From Stictocephala bisonia (Eukaryota; Arthropoda; Insecta; Hemiptera; Membracidae), in the NCBI GenBank assembly GCA_035578905.1, contig JAQJVL010002664.1:23259-87258 (forward strand): a DNA stretch of 64,000 nucleotides, read 5' to 3'. Position 1 is the first letter of the stretch. Every line of letters starts with the position of its first letter. The notes below the pieces were generated by a model. The model worked only from the letters and a program-made list of their open reading frames with translations. It was not told where the DNA came from and made no database searches. Below are positions 42,830 through 54,348 of the stretch, one piece after another. A program made the position numbers and the translations under genes.

Positions 42830-43823
42830 AGGTGGTTTATAAGAATGGCAGTTTTTCATCACTTCTCCAAGTTGAGCATGGTGTGCAGCAAGGTTCTATA
42901 TTGGGACCAACTCTTTATTCTTTACATTAATGATCTCCCTGTTAACATTAGTGGTCCCAATATAATAAGTTTCTTGTTCACTGATGATTTGGGTTTGAAT
43001 ATCAAGGCTAAATCATATGTGGAAGCTGGTGATATGCTGGATGTGTCGTCTGACATTATACAGGGCTGGTGTATTGCAAATAAGCTGTTACTAAATGGAG
43101 AGAAGGTACAGGACTTGGGAGTTTACATAAAAATGAAAGCTCTTCATTAAATTTCTTAGGCATTTTTATCCAATCAGACTTGAAGTGGACTAGTCATATA
43201 GACAATACTTCTGCCAAGTTAGCTAAGGGGCTTTTTGTCTTACGCTCCCTAAGGAAGAGTGTTACTCCCAATGTCCTTCTATTCATTTATTATGCTTACA
43301 TACATAGTCATCTCAACTATGGTATTGAATTGTGGGGCAATTCTGGATATTCATCCAAACTTTTTACAATGCAAAAAAAGCTATAAGGTTGATTTGTGGA
43401 GTATCAGGACAAATTCACTGTAAGCCCTATTTTAGAAGTCTGGGTATCATGTCCTTGCCTTCTATGTATATTCAATCAGTACTGTTATACACCAAAGAAA
43501 AAGTGAATGAATTACCTAAAATGGTGGACACCCACCAGCATGACACTAGGCATAAAAATAATCTTAGTGTAAAGAGATGTGTCTACACAAGTACAATGAA
43601 TAGTGTGGACCACCAGGGCATCCGATTGTACAATGATCTACCTGATTATATCAAAGTGTTGCCTTATACTAAATTTAAGACATTTTGAAAAAGACTACTA
43701 ACTAATAATTGCTTGTATAATATTAGTGAATATTATGACATTGTGAAAACTTCACTGTAACTTAGGCTATTGACGTTGTCATACTTTTTGTAAAGTTTTC
43801 GACAAATAAAATCTTGAATCTTT
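42830..43823 (+). pseudogene. LINE L11, RT second part and 3' end
   Basis: Resumes as EHGVQQGSILGPTLYSLYIN (in a frame different from the longest open one), FLFTDDLGLNIKAKS (FADD changed to FTDD at 42977-42988), WCIANKLLLNGEK, FLGIFIQSDLKWTSHIDNTS, YGIELWGNSG, KKAIRLICGVSGQIHCKPYF, and a C-terminus to about 43688. The 3' end is ACAAATAAAATCTTGAATC at about 43805-43823, after which the interrupted repeat unit resumes. Confidence 0.8.
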
Positions 43824-44017
43824 GTTTATTCACAATAACGTTTACTGCAAGAAATTTTATATACTTCTATGCTGTATATACAACAGTTTTCTCACAAAAG
43901 ATTGGTTAAGTTGAGCTTTTTGTAAAAAAATGTGATATTTTAAAGTATACCCTCCCATTGGAGCATGATTACAACCAGCTGGAAACTTAAAACCTTTCGA
44001 TCATGTTGGGAGCCCCC
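43824..44017 (+). repeat. Repeat domain, continuation of the interrupted unit
   Basis: Resumes the 400-bp-type unit cut at 40394: GTTTTCTCACAAAAGATTGG, GTGATATTTTAAAGTATACC, CCTCCCATTGGAGCATGATT, then AGCTGGAAACTTAAAACC. It leads directly into the 23-bp minisatellite. Confidence 0.55.
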
Positions 44018-44880
44018 GTGATCAACTTGGGGGTAATCACCTGTTATCATCTTGGGTAGCTGCCATAGTCAATTTGACTAACATCTCATGATTAACTTAG
44101 GTAGCCCCCTCGTCTATTACAGTTTTTTTTTTTTTTTTTTTTTTTATTTATTTATTTGCCCAAATGACCATATTGAACAAAACCAAAGTTATTAACCACT
44201 CTTTTGTTAGCAAATTAAGGGTATTTTGTTACACCCAGAACCAAGTTAATTTCTCAAAAAACTTGCAATGATAAAATGACATCGTGGTGTGGTGTTTAAG
44301 CAATTAACAAATAAATCTGATATATTTTTTTAGTAAAGGTTTGTAGGAAAGTAACTTTAACCACACTAGGGAGCGGAAAAAATTATTGGGCCTAGGGGCA
44401 CCAAAATACTAAATCCGGCTCTGTAACCGCCTATTTCAGCATGATTAAAATAGGCTGGACACTTAAAACCTTGTACACTATTTACGCTGACCTCTCCATT
44501 TACCAGCCCCTGTGATCAACTTCGGTGCCAGACAGTCATCGACTTACGCAACCCCTGGTGATAACCTTGGTTAGGCTCTGTGATCTACATTGGCAGACCC
44601 CCATGATGAACTTGTGTAGCTCCCTTGATCCTGTTGGGAAAACGCCCTGTAATCAACTTGGTTAATCATTTGTGATCATCTTGGGTAGCACCCATCATCG
44701 ATTAGATTAACCGGTCATCAACCATTTAGGTAGCCCCCATGATGATCTTTTATAGTCCCCCGTGATCCACTTTGGTAACCACCCGAAATAATCTTGTGTA
44801 GCCTGTGATCAACTTAGAAAGCTCCTGATAATCAACTTTGGTAGCCACCCGTTATCATATTGGAAAGCACCCATGACCTT
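44018..44880 (+). repeat. 23-bp minisatellite, GTGATCAACTTGGGTAGCC family
   Basis: About 19-20 diverged units of roughly 23 bases, consensus near GTGATCAACTTGGGTAGCC plus a C-run. Examples: 44018, 44513, 44579, 44603, 44650, 44670, 44737, 44761, 44827, 44850. The run is interrupted at 44119-44512 by a T-rich insertion with a hAT-like end and by one further copy of the CATGATTAAAATAGGCTGGA unit. GC content is well above its surroundings. Noncoding. Confidence 0.75.
44118..44424. mobile_element. hAT-like fragment inside the minisatellite
   Basis: Begins with CAG and a run of about 25 T (44122-44146), then TTATTTATTTGCCC, and ends CTAGGGGCACCAAAATACTA followed by AATCCGGCTCTG. The right end resembles hAT tips of the CAGAGCCGGATTT type. 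I find no matching left tip or target duplication, so the left border is uncertain. Confidence 0.4.
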
Positions 44881-45027
44881 AATAGCTATTGATGTTTAAA
44901 CCACAAGGGGGTTTGGGGGCGAAGCCCCTAATGAGCGAAGCGAGTCTAATATCTATAAAGCCGCATGTGTAACTCACTGACTGAAGTATACAAATTCTAA
45001 CCCATTTTCAGATGAGCTAGAAACCAG
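44881..45027 (+). repeat. GC hairpins and second copy of the repeat-domain start
   Basis: GGGGGCGAAGCCCC and AGCGAAGCGAG (44915-44944) form two small GC hairpins in AT-rich DNA. They are followed directly by TCTAATATCTATAAAGCCGC (44945) and the ACTCACTGACTGA / CCCATTTTCAGATGAGCTAG block that opens the domain at 39084. So a second copy begins here and is cut at about 45027. Confidence 0.65.
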
Positions 45028-45234
45028 AGGGATTCACAAAAGAAATCAGGAGGGATTCTTTTGTGAATCCCTCTGGTCTGAGGAAGGTGAGCGTGGTTCA
45101 CCAAAATCGATCACCATAATATTTGTGCATCTTGTGCTGGTATTGTAATATATTTGTACATTTTGTGCTTATATTGTGATAAATTTTGTGTTGTGTGACG
45201 TTTTACTTGTAGTGTCTTATTACTAATTTCTTTT
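45028..45234 (+). mobile_element. Penelope-like 3' segment (second copy)
   Basis: GTCTGAGGAAGGTGAGCGTG, GTTCACCAAAATCGATCACC and ATAATATTTGTGCAT match, in plus orientation, the 3' segment of the Penelope relic at 8040-8210. In front is a short inverted duplication: AGAGGGATTCACAAAAGAA, then TTCTTTTGTGAATCCCTCT. No GIY-YIG codons are left here. Confidence 0.65.
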
Positions 45235-46170
45235 TCTGAAAGCCATACAGAAATTTACATTGACGTATTCTAAGTACTTGTACAACCTGTTATAAACTAT
45301 TTTTTCAAAGACTTTAGATATGGAAGGAAAAATTGAGACTGGTCTATAATTGGCTGGATCTTGAGTGTTACCCGCCCTATGTATCGGAATAAATTTCATA
45401 ATTTTTATCAGGAAAATATCAAGAAATGAATGAAGAATTTATTAGGTGACTCAAAACTGTTGATATTTATTTTTCATCTGCTTTGATGATCATGGTAGAA
45501 ATGTCATTAAATCCACCAAAGTATTTATTTTGCAAAGAATCTATCGCTATTACAATTTCTTTTTCATCAGTTGGTGAAAACTTAAGCACTGTACTCCCAG
45601 CATTATTTCCTGCCCCTGTGGTGAGACAATGAGGATGCTTTGGATAATTTTTTGCACATTTTTAATGAAATAGTTATTTAATATATGACTTAGAACTAAT
45701 GGATTAGATTAAATAATGCTATGTCTTTTTAAAATAATTTCTTGATTCTTTTGCTATATATTTATTACCCACTTCTACTTTAATAAATCTCTGACTTTTT
45801 ATTAAATTGACAGAATTTTTATCTTACTGTCATTAAAAGATATTTTTGTTCTATATTTAATTTTAATAGCTAAGTTCTGATTTTAATTTTGTATTGTATG
45901 AGAGTGGAATAAATGTATTCTTATTTTAACTTCCTTTATTAATTTTTCATTCTGACTTACTCGAGAAAATTTACTTAATTTTACTAAGTGACATTTTTCT
46001 TGTTTTATTACATCTTTCATCCAATCACTTTTAAAAACTCTTGATATTTTTGAATGGAACAGTCTTCTGTGTTGACTGGTGCCTTTACTTTCAAGCACAC
46101 AGCTTCTTCAACAATTCTTTTGGACATATATTTAAAGGTATTGCACAGAGTTTTAAAATGTATCTTTTTT
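45235..46170 (-). pseudogene. LINE L13, linker and RT start, badly decayed
   Basis: Minus strand from 46170: CNTFKYMSKRIVEEAVCLKV, KISRVFKSDWMKDVIKQEK (the EN-RT linker), then scattered pieces, FGGFNDISTMIIKADEK, LINSSFISGYFPDKN, MKFIPIHRAGNTQDPANYRP, VSIFPSISKVFEKIVYNRL and YKYLEYVN. Truncated within the RT on the 3' side. Many stops and shifts. Confidence 0.65.
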
Positions 46171-46379
46171 GCCACTATTTTGTTTTTGTAACCATGAGAA
46201 AAATTAAATTTTTATACAGCGTTTTGTTACAACACTTATAATAATAAAAATAAAAATAATAAAAAACTGTATTGGTTACAATAACTTTAATAGACAGTAC
46301 AATATTATGATTAAAAACAGTGGTTTGAAGAATTTATTTGTTTAAAAAGAATCTTCATTACATTAAGGATTTTCTATAC

Positions 46380-47357
46380 GGAGTGTGGCCTCTGTGAACT
46401 CTGAACTTCAATGCTTGGTTGCAGACTATACACATGCTGAATTTTTACCACTGAATGACTTGAGTCGTTGTCTCTATACCAGACATGGGTTACACTTCAA
46501 CAAGAAGGGGAAGAGGAAAATTGCTGACATGATTGTAAAATTTGTGTACTCATAAGCAAAAAATGCATATCCTCAACTAGCATCCACCCCAATCCGGACA
46601 GAGGTAATCAGTCTTGAGCAAGGAGTCCAGACTACACCCACAGCTGCGTCCGGTTCTTGTGGCTATGTCTAAATCCATGGTGACTTCCAAGAACCATTAG
46701 ATGTGACAGCACATGAAACCAGCATACTTTCAACATCCGAACCAACATTTCTAGGATTCTCCACACCAAAGTATTCTTAGGATCCCAGTAACAGTTCTTA
46801 AGGACATAATAAGTAATGGTATAAGCTCATCTATCCCTGATACTACTCAAACAACTCAAACCTCTTCCACACTAATCTCAATTCCTGGTAAATCCCAAAC
46901 ACTTTCCAATAATCTTAAGGTCCCTAATTTAAGTATTAATACAAGTACATGTTTTTTAGAACTGAAGTAGCAATTAAAATAAATCCCAGCAAATACTCTT
47001 GTAAATAGGCCAAGGTGTAATACAAAACCAATATTTCTTCAAACATTTATAATACAAACAATGCTATTAAAGTTTTACAACTCAATATTCAAAGCACTAG
47101 AAACAAATTGTTAGAATTAGAGCATGTCTGTAAAATTTATGATATAGACTTAATCTGTATTTAAGAAGATTGGTTAACTTCAGAAGAAATAGAATTATTT
47201 GTTCCCTAAGGTTATTTGCCTGCTGCTTTTTTTGTAGGAAGATAAAACAGAATGGTGGTGCTTGTATATTTATTAAACAGAATATTCAATTTGTAAATAT
47301 TGATTTTAGCAATTTTGTTTTTGAAATGGATTTTGAAATGTGCTGTATTAAGTTGTT
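46380..47357 (+). pseudogene. LINE L14, ORF1 esterase end and endonuclease start
   Basis: Plus strand: NSELQCLVADYTHAEFLPLN and SRCLYTRHGLHFNKKGKRKI (46400-46550), the C-terminal block of an SGNH/GDSL-type esterase as found in ORF1 of CR1-type LINEs; the histidine of the HGLHFN motif is the expected catalytic one. After a spacer, ORF2 begins: VLQLNIQSTRNKLLELEHVC, a stop at 47162-47164, EDWLTSEEIELFVP, and QNGGACIFIKQNIQF, ending CCIKL at LINE L15. It resumes at 51225 with LEYNLNIVSLYRAPQG, so the join reads through. Confidence 0.75.
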
Positions 47358-50300
47358 GTTATCGATCTTTCTCTTTACACACTGTAGATAAAATAGTACA
47401 CCTTTTGTTTACCCTCCAAATTGAAAATACTGCAACATATTTATTTAATTAAGATTTAGTTTAATTAATAACGAGGTAGAACCTTACGTTGCTTTATAAC
47501 GGTTTTATATGTTCAGTTTCAGTACTTTTTGTCTTGTGGTCAACCAATTATTATCATGTACTGGTTTATGTTCTTCTTATATTTTTATAAATTCATTTAT
47601 TTATATCTTATATATATATATATAATTTTTTTTTCTTCCCAATTGTCAATAAATCAGTCCAAAACATTTATTTAGACAAACATAACGGCACATATACTTT
47701 GTTAAATATTATTATGGGACAGGGCAGGTAAGCTGTGCAAGGGCGATGACAACAGGCAGTGATAGTGATGAGGGTGATGACTGCTTGTTCATTAAACCTT
47801 GTTTCTCATTAAATAACTTCAATCAATACAGTAACTTTTTTAACGTTTCTTCAGACAATTTTCAGTTAAATATTTTTCATTGTATATTAGATCCTATACA
47901 AAAAACTTTGACGAAGTTTTAATTTTCTTAGACTCACTTAAACAGAGAATAGATATTATAGTTCTGACGGAATGTTGGGTGCGGAAGGGAGGGGACATGG
48001 GAACTCACATCAACGACTTTGACCTTTACAGGACTGATAACCAACGCAACCAAAATGACGGTGTTATTGTTTACGCTAGGAAATACTTGTCAGCTACCGT
48101 AAAACAGGTTGCGTTGGGAGACGTTTACAGATTAGACTTCACTCTTTGGAAAAAACAGTTTAACTTATTAGCTATTTACAGAACATTTGACAGTAACATA
48201 GATCTATTCATTGAACAATTACATAACTTCTACAACAGTATAGAAAAGTCCAAAATGTGTGTATTACTTGGAGATTTTAACCTGGATTTATTAAAAAATG
48301 ACAAAATTTCTGACTCTTACAAGAATTACTTAGTTGAAGCAGGACTGGTTCAATGTATAGATAAAGCTACTAGAGAAACTGAGACTAGCCAGTCCTGCAT
48401 CGACCACATCTTTGTACGCTACACTGACATAACAGACATTAAATCAGCTGTTTTTAAGACCACTATAATGGACCACTATAGCACTGCCCTTACGATACTA
48501 GGACCCCCCACACATATTGACAACAGCGCCACGCACAACCCCCGCACTTACATAGACCATACACTACTTACTGACAACCTCGCCAAGTCCAACTGGGAGA
48601 TTGTCTTTAGTAGTAATGATGTGAACATTTGTGCAGACATATTATGTGACCACATAAAAAACTCAATTGTAAATTCAAAACAAACAGCAAAAAATTCTAG
48701 TTCCAGATGGCGTAAGTTAAAACCCTGGATTACATTGGAATTAATTCGTGGAATACGAGAAAGAGACAAACTCAGTAAAGCAGTTAAAAACAACCATTTA
48801 ATCCTGTAATTAAAGAAACCTTTAAGACATTTAGACAACATTTATCTAACCTACTAAGGCAAACAAAACGAAATTATTACAGATCTAAAATAAATCAATC
48901 AGGTAAAAATCCCAAAGTATTATGGAGAGTTATTAAGGAATTATCTGGTCGAGAAAATAAAAAAAGCGGATTCCCTATCCAGAAATATATTCCTAATGTC
49001 TCACCCATAGATCATGATACATGCAAAACTGTTGCAAATGATTTTAATACATTTTTTGCCTCTGTTGGACAAAATCTGGCAAATGATATAGATGCTACTG
49101 GGAACCCAGTTGTGACTGACGAGGATTATTGGCAACATACTGGCTTAACTTTTAATACTGTCACAGAATATGACGTAGTACGACTCGTGCACGGCCTGCG
49201 GGGTGGGTCTGCTTCCGGTCATGATGGCATCTCTGCTGAACTCCTCAAGTTGAACATACATATTCTCTGTAAACCTCTGCAACACCTAATCAACTTGGGT
49301 ATAACAACAGGGTTTTTTCCAAATTGTTTTAAATTGGCCAAAATCATACCACTACACAAATCTGATGTAATATCAGACAAAAACAATTTCCGCCTCATTG
49401 CATTACTTAGCGTACTGTCTAAAATTTTAGAGAAAACTATTAAGGAGCAATTAGTCACGTTTATTCAAAATTACAAAATTATTTTTAACAGTCAATACGG
49501 ATTTCGTTCGGACAAAAATATTTCTGATGCTCTCTTTGAGGTTTGCAAAGAAATAAACACTGCCATTTCTAGTAATGAAAAAATATTGTTAACCTTTTTA
49601 GATCTTAAAAAAGCGTTCGACTCCGTGGACAGAAATAAGCTGCTCAAGAAACTTGAGGCTGTGGGAGTTAGGGGCTGTGCCTTATCTTGGTTTCAGTCGT
49701 ACCTGACTCACAGGCAACAAGAGACATCTATCTGTAACGTCGACAGTGACCCGTCGCCATTAAATTACGGTGTTATTCAAGGCAGCACCCTTGGACCTAT
49801 TTTATTCTTAATTTATATCAATAACATATCTAAATTAAATATCAAAAGCCAATTGTTCCTTTTTGCTGATGATACATTAATTATGACGTGGGGTAAAACC
49901 TGGAATGATGTTCGCACGCAGGCATTGTTGGATTTGGAAATTATAAAAAAGTGGCTAGATCAAAATGTACTAACGCTCAATGTTTCAAAAACAAAATTTA
50001 TGCCAATTTCATTAACTAATAATTGTTACTTACTTCCGGATTTGATTAGTCACTCTTGTGGTAATTATATGAATGGTAATTGTAACTGTGGTAAAATACA
50101 GCGGGTCGATTCCTATAAATACTTAGGTATCGTCTTTGACAGTCAAATGAAATGGACACAGCATGTGGACTACCAAAAGAATAGGCTCAGAAAGTTTATT
50201 AACGCATTTAGAGAATTGTCCGATGTATTGTATGAGAAGGAGATTAAAATAGCCTATTATGCGTATGTCCAATCGTTACTTTCTTTTGGCGTAATCGCAT

Positions 50301-51224
50301 GGGGTGGAGCCTACAAAACAATTCTTCAACCCCTTAATATAGTACAAAAATCAATAATAAAATTAGCTTTTAAAAAACCTAAACGCTTTCCCACCATTGA
50401 ATTGTTCCGTGAAACCCATCTTTTTACTGTCCGACAACTTTTCTTAAAAGTTTTAACTATACACATTTACCAACATTTCAACAATATATTTACTCCAACT
50501 ACTCACACATATAGCACTAGATTCTCAAGAAATATTGGAATTAATACAATTAATTTATTTAAACATTACTCTACGACAAATAGTTTTTACATTTCTCAAA
50601 TTGTATACAGAAATATGTGTCAGAGATACAGAGGAACTGAGCTTTTTAAATTGCCTTCATTATCCTTATTTAAGAACAAACTGTCTCAGTTCCTTGTCAG
50701 TCTCAGTGAGGATGTGGAGGCTCTGATTGTGACCGGGTACACCAGGCCTGTCTGACCTTGGCCCCCCTACACACCCTCCCCCCCGGCATACTACCGTCTG
50801 AATATCTTCAAACTGGTTAGCAGTTGCCGTCTTCCATCATCTGACATTGACGAAAGCAAAATTCAATTGACACTATTTGTTCAAACATTTTTAAGATTAT
50901 TAAGATAAAATTATGTTTAATACAATTATTAACACACAAACTAATTTTACGCCTGCAAAAACTAAATAAAATCAGTTCCATTCTCTGGCCAGATAATGAC
51001 TCGGAGCCTACGCACAGGTTACCTTTGCCTATGTAGGTTCCTATTTTCCCTGAAGGAACAAATTGATATTAACACATTATTTTTATATTAAGATGTAATT
51101 ATATAACTAGTAAATAAACATATTTAGTTACATTGTTAGATTTAAGTTTCATTCTTTTATTAATGTTCTTTTACAACATAATATTGTATTATTTATTATT
51201 TTGGGAAAATAAACATTCTGATTC
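47358..51224 (+). mobile_element. LINE L15, nearly complete ORF2, nested in L14
   Basis: A 3.87-kb plus-strand insertion in the endonuclease of L14. TGTT is repeated at both borders (47354-47357 and 51225-51228), a possible short target duplication. The 3' end is AATAAACATTCTGATTC. The 5' 500 bases (to 47880) hold no ORF1 that I recognise and include a TA run at 47608-47623. Same family as L2 at 12.4-14.2 kb. Confidence 0.85.
47880..50755 (+). pseudogene. ORF2 of LINE L15: endonuclease and RT, one frameshift
   Basis: Endonuclease (47880-48810): YIRSYTKNFDEVLIFLDSL (an Asn would be expected just before IRS), VLTECWVRKG, LLAIYRTFDSN, CVLLGDFNLDLL, SCIDHIFVRYTD, and TIMDHYSTALTI, where SDH is usual. 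A single frameshift at about 48800-48810 separates it from the linker (HLSNLLRQTKRNYYRSKI) and the RT. RT: GSASGHDGISAELLKLN, LAKIIPLHKSDVISDKNNFR, YGFRSDKNISDALFEVC, LDLKKAFDSVDRNKLLKKLE, GVIQGSTLGPILFLIYINN (IQGS for the common PQGS), LFLFADDTLIMTW, YKYLGIVFDSQMKWTQH, thumb and C-terminus SEDVEALIVTGYTRPV. Otherwise open throughout. Confidence 0.88.
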
Positions 51225-53865
51225 TGTTAGAATACAATCTTAACATAGTTAGTCTATATAGGGCACCTCAAGGTAACGTTAAATTGTTCTTTGAGAATTT
51301 TGAATTGGCTATAAATTATTTAATGAAGAATGAAGCTCAAGTTGCCATATGTGGTGATTTTAATATTGAAATGGTCCCTATGGAGACTCAGAATTCAATT
51401 TTCTTTTCCAATCTACATAGATCTCTCAATTTAGGTAGTACAATAAAAACTCCTACTCGCATTTTCTTGCATTGACAATATTTTGGCAAACATTTCTGAG
51501 GATCTTTATGAAGTTGGTGCTTTAAAGGGATAATTTACTGATCACCAATCCAATGTAATTAAACTTTTTACAAATTTCAAGAAATCCTCAAACCAGTTTT
51601 CTAAAAATAGTTTGAAAAGTAAGGTATAGTTTCAGAAACAATCTGATAATCTAATTACTGAATTCCATGACCTTTTGCAGTTAGAAAGCTGGCTGATGAT
51701 GGAGGAGTTTAAGTGTGGTAAAATAAATGTTGAAACTCTTTTTGACAAGTTTTATAAAAAATATGTACATCTCTGGCATTTTGTGTCTCCTATGATAAGT
51801 AAATCAAAGACTCAAAAAACTGCAAAGGTACAGTTAACTGATTTAAGAAGCCACATGTTAGACAATTTTCATATATTTAAAAGTTTAAGAAACTCTAGAT
51901 CAGATCAGACTCTTGAAGCGCATACTACCTATTAGGTTAGTAATAGACAGTATAGAGCTCAACTTACTCAAACTAAAAAGCAGGCTTGTGAAAATTTTAT
52001 TCAGACGTCTGCCAAATGGTGCAAAGCTGCTTGGGATATCATATCACAAGAAAATTCTTCTACAAGTACTCATGTGGTTAAACTTGATCAAGAACAGGTT
52101 AAAAAATTTTTCTTAAATTCTGTTTTGGAACTTTCTGAAAAAATACCTTGTAACAGCACTTCTTTCAGTGATCTGTTGGCTAATTGACAAGTTCCTGCTG
52201 AAACTTTCCTTTGGCAAAGAATTGTGCCAGGGGACATTATTCGTATTGTTTCTAAACTATCCAACTCAAAAAGCATGGACTGTTACTAGCTGTCTAATAA
52301 CATTGTCAAAAAATAATTCATTCCATTAAGGATCCCCTTGCTTTTATAATTGATAAATGATCAGAATATGGTCATTTTTATGATCTGCTTAAGCTCTCAA
52401 AAGTAATACCTGTTTATAAGAAAGGGGATAAAATTCTGCCCCAAAAATATTGACCCATATCAATAGTCTCCGTATTCTCTAAAATCGTTGAATCTGTTAT
52501 TTTTGAGCAACTCTCTTCTTATTTCAATAGTTTCAACCTGATATCAGACTCTAAGTTTGGTTTTAGAGCAGGTAGATCTACAACAACCGCAGTATTGACA
52601 ATCATCAATCATACTCTCAGTGTTTTTGAGGATAAGGAGTCATTCCCTTTGTCGTTTCTTGACCTCAGCAAAGGTTTTGATTGTGTGCCTTTTACTGCCA
52701 TTATCGAAAAACTAAAATTCTATGGAGTATCAGAGGCGTCCTGTAAAGTCATTATATCATATCTTTCTAACAGAAAACAATATGTTTCTGTTTAAGGTTC
52801 AAACTCATGTTTCAATTGGTGTTCCCCAAGGATCTATACTTGGTCCCCTTTTCTTTTCTATAATTATTAATGATATTCCTAAAAATTTAAACGGAGATTC
52901 AGTCCTTTATGCAGATGAAACTTCCTTAATTGCTAGTAGAAGAAATCTTACAGAGCTGCAAGCTGTAATCAGAGCTGCTCAAATTGATTCAGTGAATTTA
53001 TTTTCCTCAAATAAACTTCACTGTAACCAAGAGAAGACTCAAAATACTTTTCTGAGCCTAGTTCATAATCAGGACCCTCAAGTTGTTAAATTACAGAGGT
53101 TTTATATTGATTCTAAATTAACTTGGATTAATCACATATATAATGTATATAAAAGGATTTCTCGTATCAGTTACTTAATCTGGAAACTTAGAGATATATC
53201 AATCGAATACTTAAGAACAGCTTACTTTGGAATTTTTCAATCCCACATATCTTATGCTCTGATCCTCTGGGGACATGCTAGATCTGTTTCCAAGATTCTA
53301 ATTCTTCAAAAGAAGGTCATCAGAACTATATTTAGATCTGGACTTTTGGTTTCTTGCTGCCCACTTTTTGTCAGGATAAGAATACTATCAGTCATCAATC
53401 TTTACATTTACCAAATACTGTTATTCTCTAAAATAAACAAATTCTTTTTTCACCAGGCAAGAGACTCATAACCACCCTAGCCGATATTAATTCATGTTGG
53501 ACACTCCTCATCACCGGCTTTCAAAAACGGCTTCTTCTCATAAAGTTAGTTGCATTAAATTGTTCAATAAACTTCACATCTCTGCCCATTCAACTCCATT
53601 TAACAATTTTAAGAATAAATTAATATCCTGGCTTCAATAAACCATCCATTCTATTCAATTCAGGAGTTTCTAAATACAGAAATTTATATAATCTTCTGAA
53701 AAAGATAAAACTCTATGACAATTTCACATTATGAATTAGGTTAGTCTTAAGAAATTATCTGTTACTTGTTTATTTATTTATACTATATTTTATTTTTTGT
53801 ATGACTGTTATTTTTATCAAATCTAATAGTTAAAAAAAAAATAAAAAATTGACTTGACTTAAGTT
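51225..53865 (+). pseudogene. LINE L14, endonuclease rest, RT and 3' end
   Basis: Continues L14: EYNLNIVSLYRAPQG, NEAQVAICGDFNIEM, a decayed SDH region near 51540, the linker FIQTSAKWCKAAWDI, then RT pieces with many shifts: LPLSFLDLSKGFDCVPFTAI (AFD changed to GFD), SIGVPQGSILGPLFFSIIIN, and SVLYADETSLIASRR, where the second catalytic Asp is Glu (codon 52917-52919). Thumb: YALILWGHARSV and LILQKKVIRTIF. The 3' end with TTGACTTGACTT repeats is at about 53850-53863. Dead on several counts. Confidence 0.8.
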
Positions 53866-54348
53866 GTGTGAATCATGTTGTATTCAGCTAGTTCCTTGTA
53901 TTTATAATGTTTTTTAAGCTGTATCACTGTGAATATGCCTATATCATGCAAATTGATTTGAGTCTATTTGAGTTAGGATAGTTTAGAAACAATACTAGCA
54001 ATGTGCTCTAACTCTATTCTCTGTTAATAGAAGGTGTCTGCAGCCTATTACCCAATAAATTGGTGGGAGAACTTTCCTGTGAGATAATATCCCAAGCTGT
54101 TTTGTACTAATTAGAAGAAGTCTGAATAAATCTGTCACAAGTCTGTCTTTCAGCTTGAGTGAGCTGTACTCTAGACTGCCTTTTAATAATCAAGTAGGCG
54201 GAGTAAACTCCTTGAGTTTGAGCTGGTCCAGAACTTTTTTGATTTATGTAAACATGAAATAAGTCTAGCATGTGGCTTATTAAAACACCTAACATCTCAG
54301 TCTACCATTGTAGTTTTTCCTCTAAAAGTGTAAAGCCATTAGGTTAAA
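53866..54348. other. 3' flank of the second zinc-finger gene
   Basis: No transposon motif or gene seen. Probably the 3' untranslated and downstream region of the minus-strand zinc-finger exon, which ends at 54349. Confidence 0.35.

Noticed and set aside
44118..44424. Complete hAT MITE in the minisatellite
   Set aside because: Only the right tip looks hAT-like; no matching left tip or 8-bp duplication, so it is listed as a fragment.
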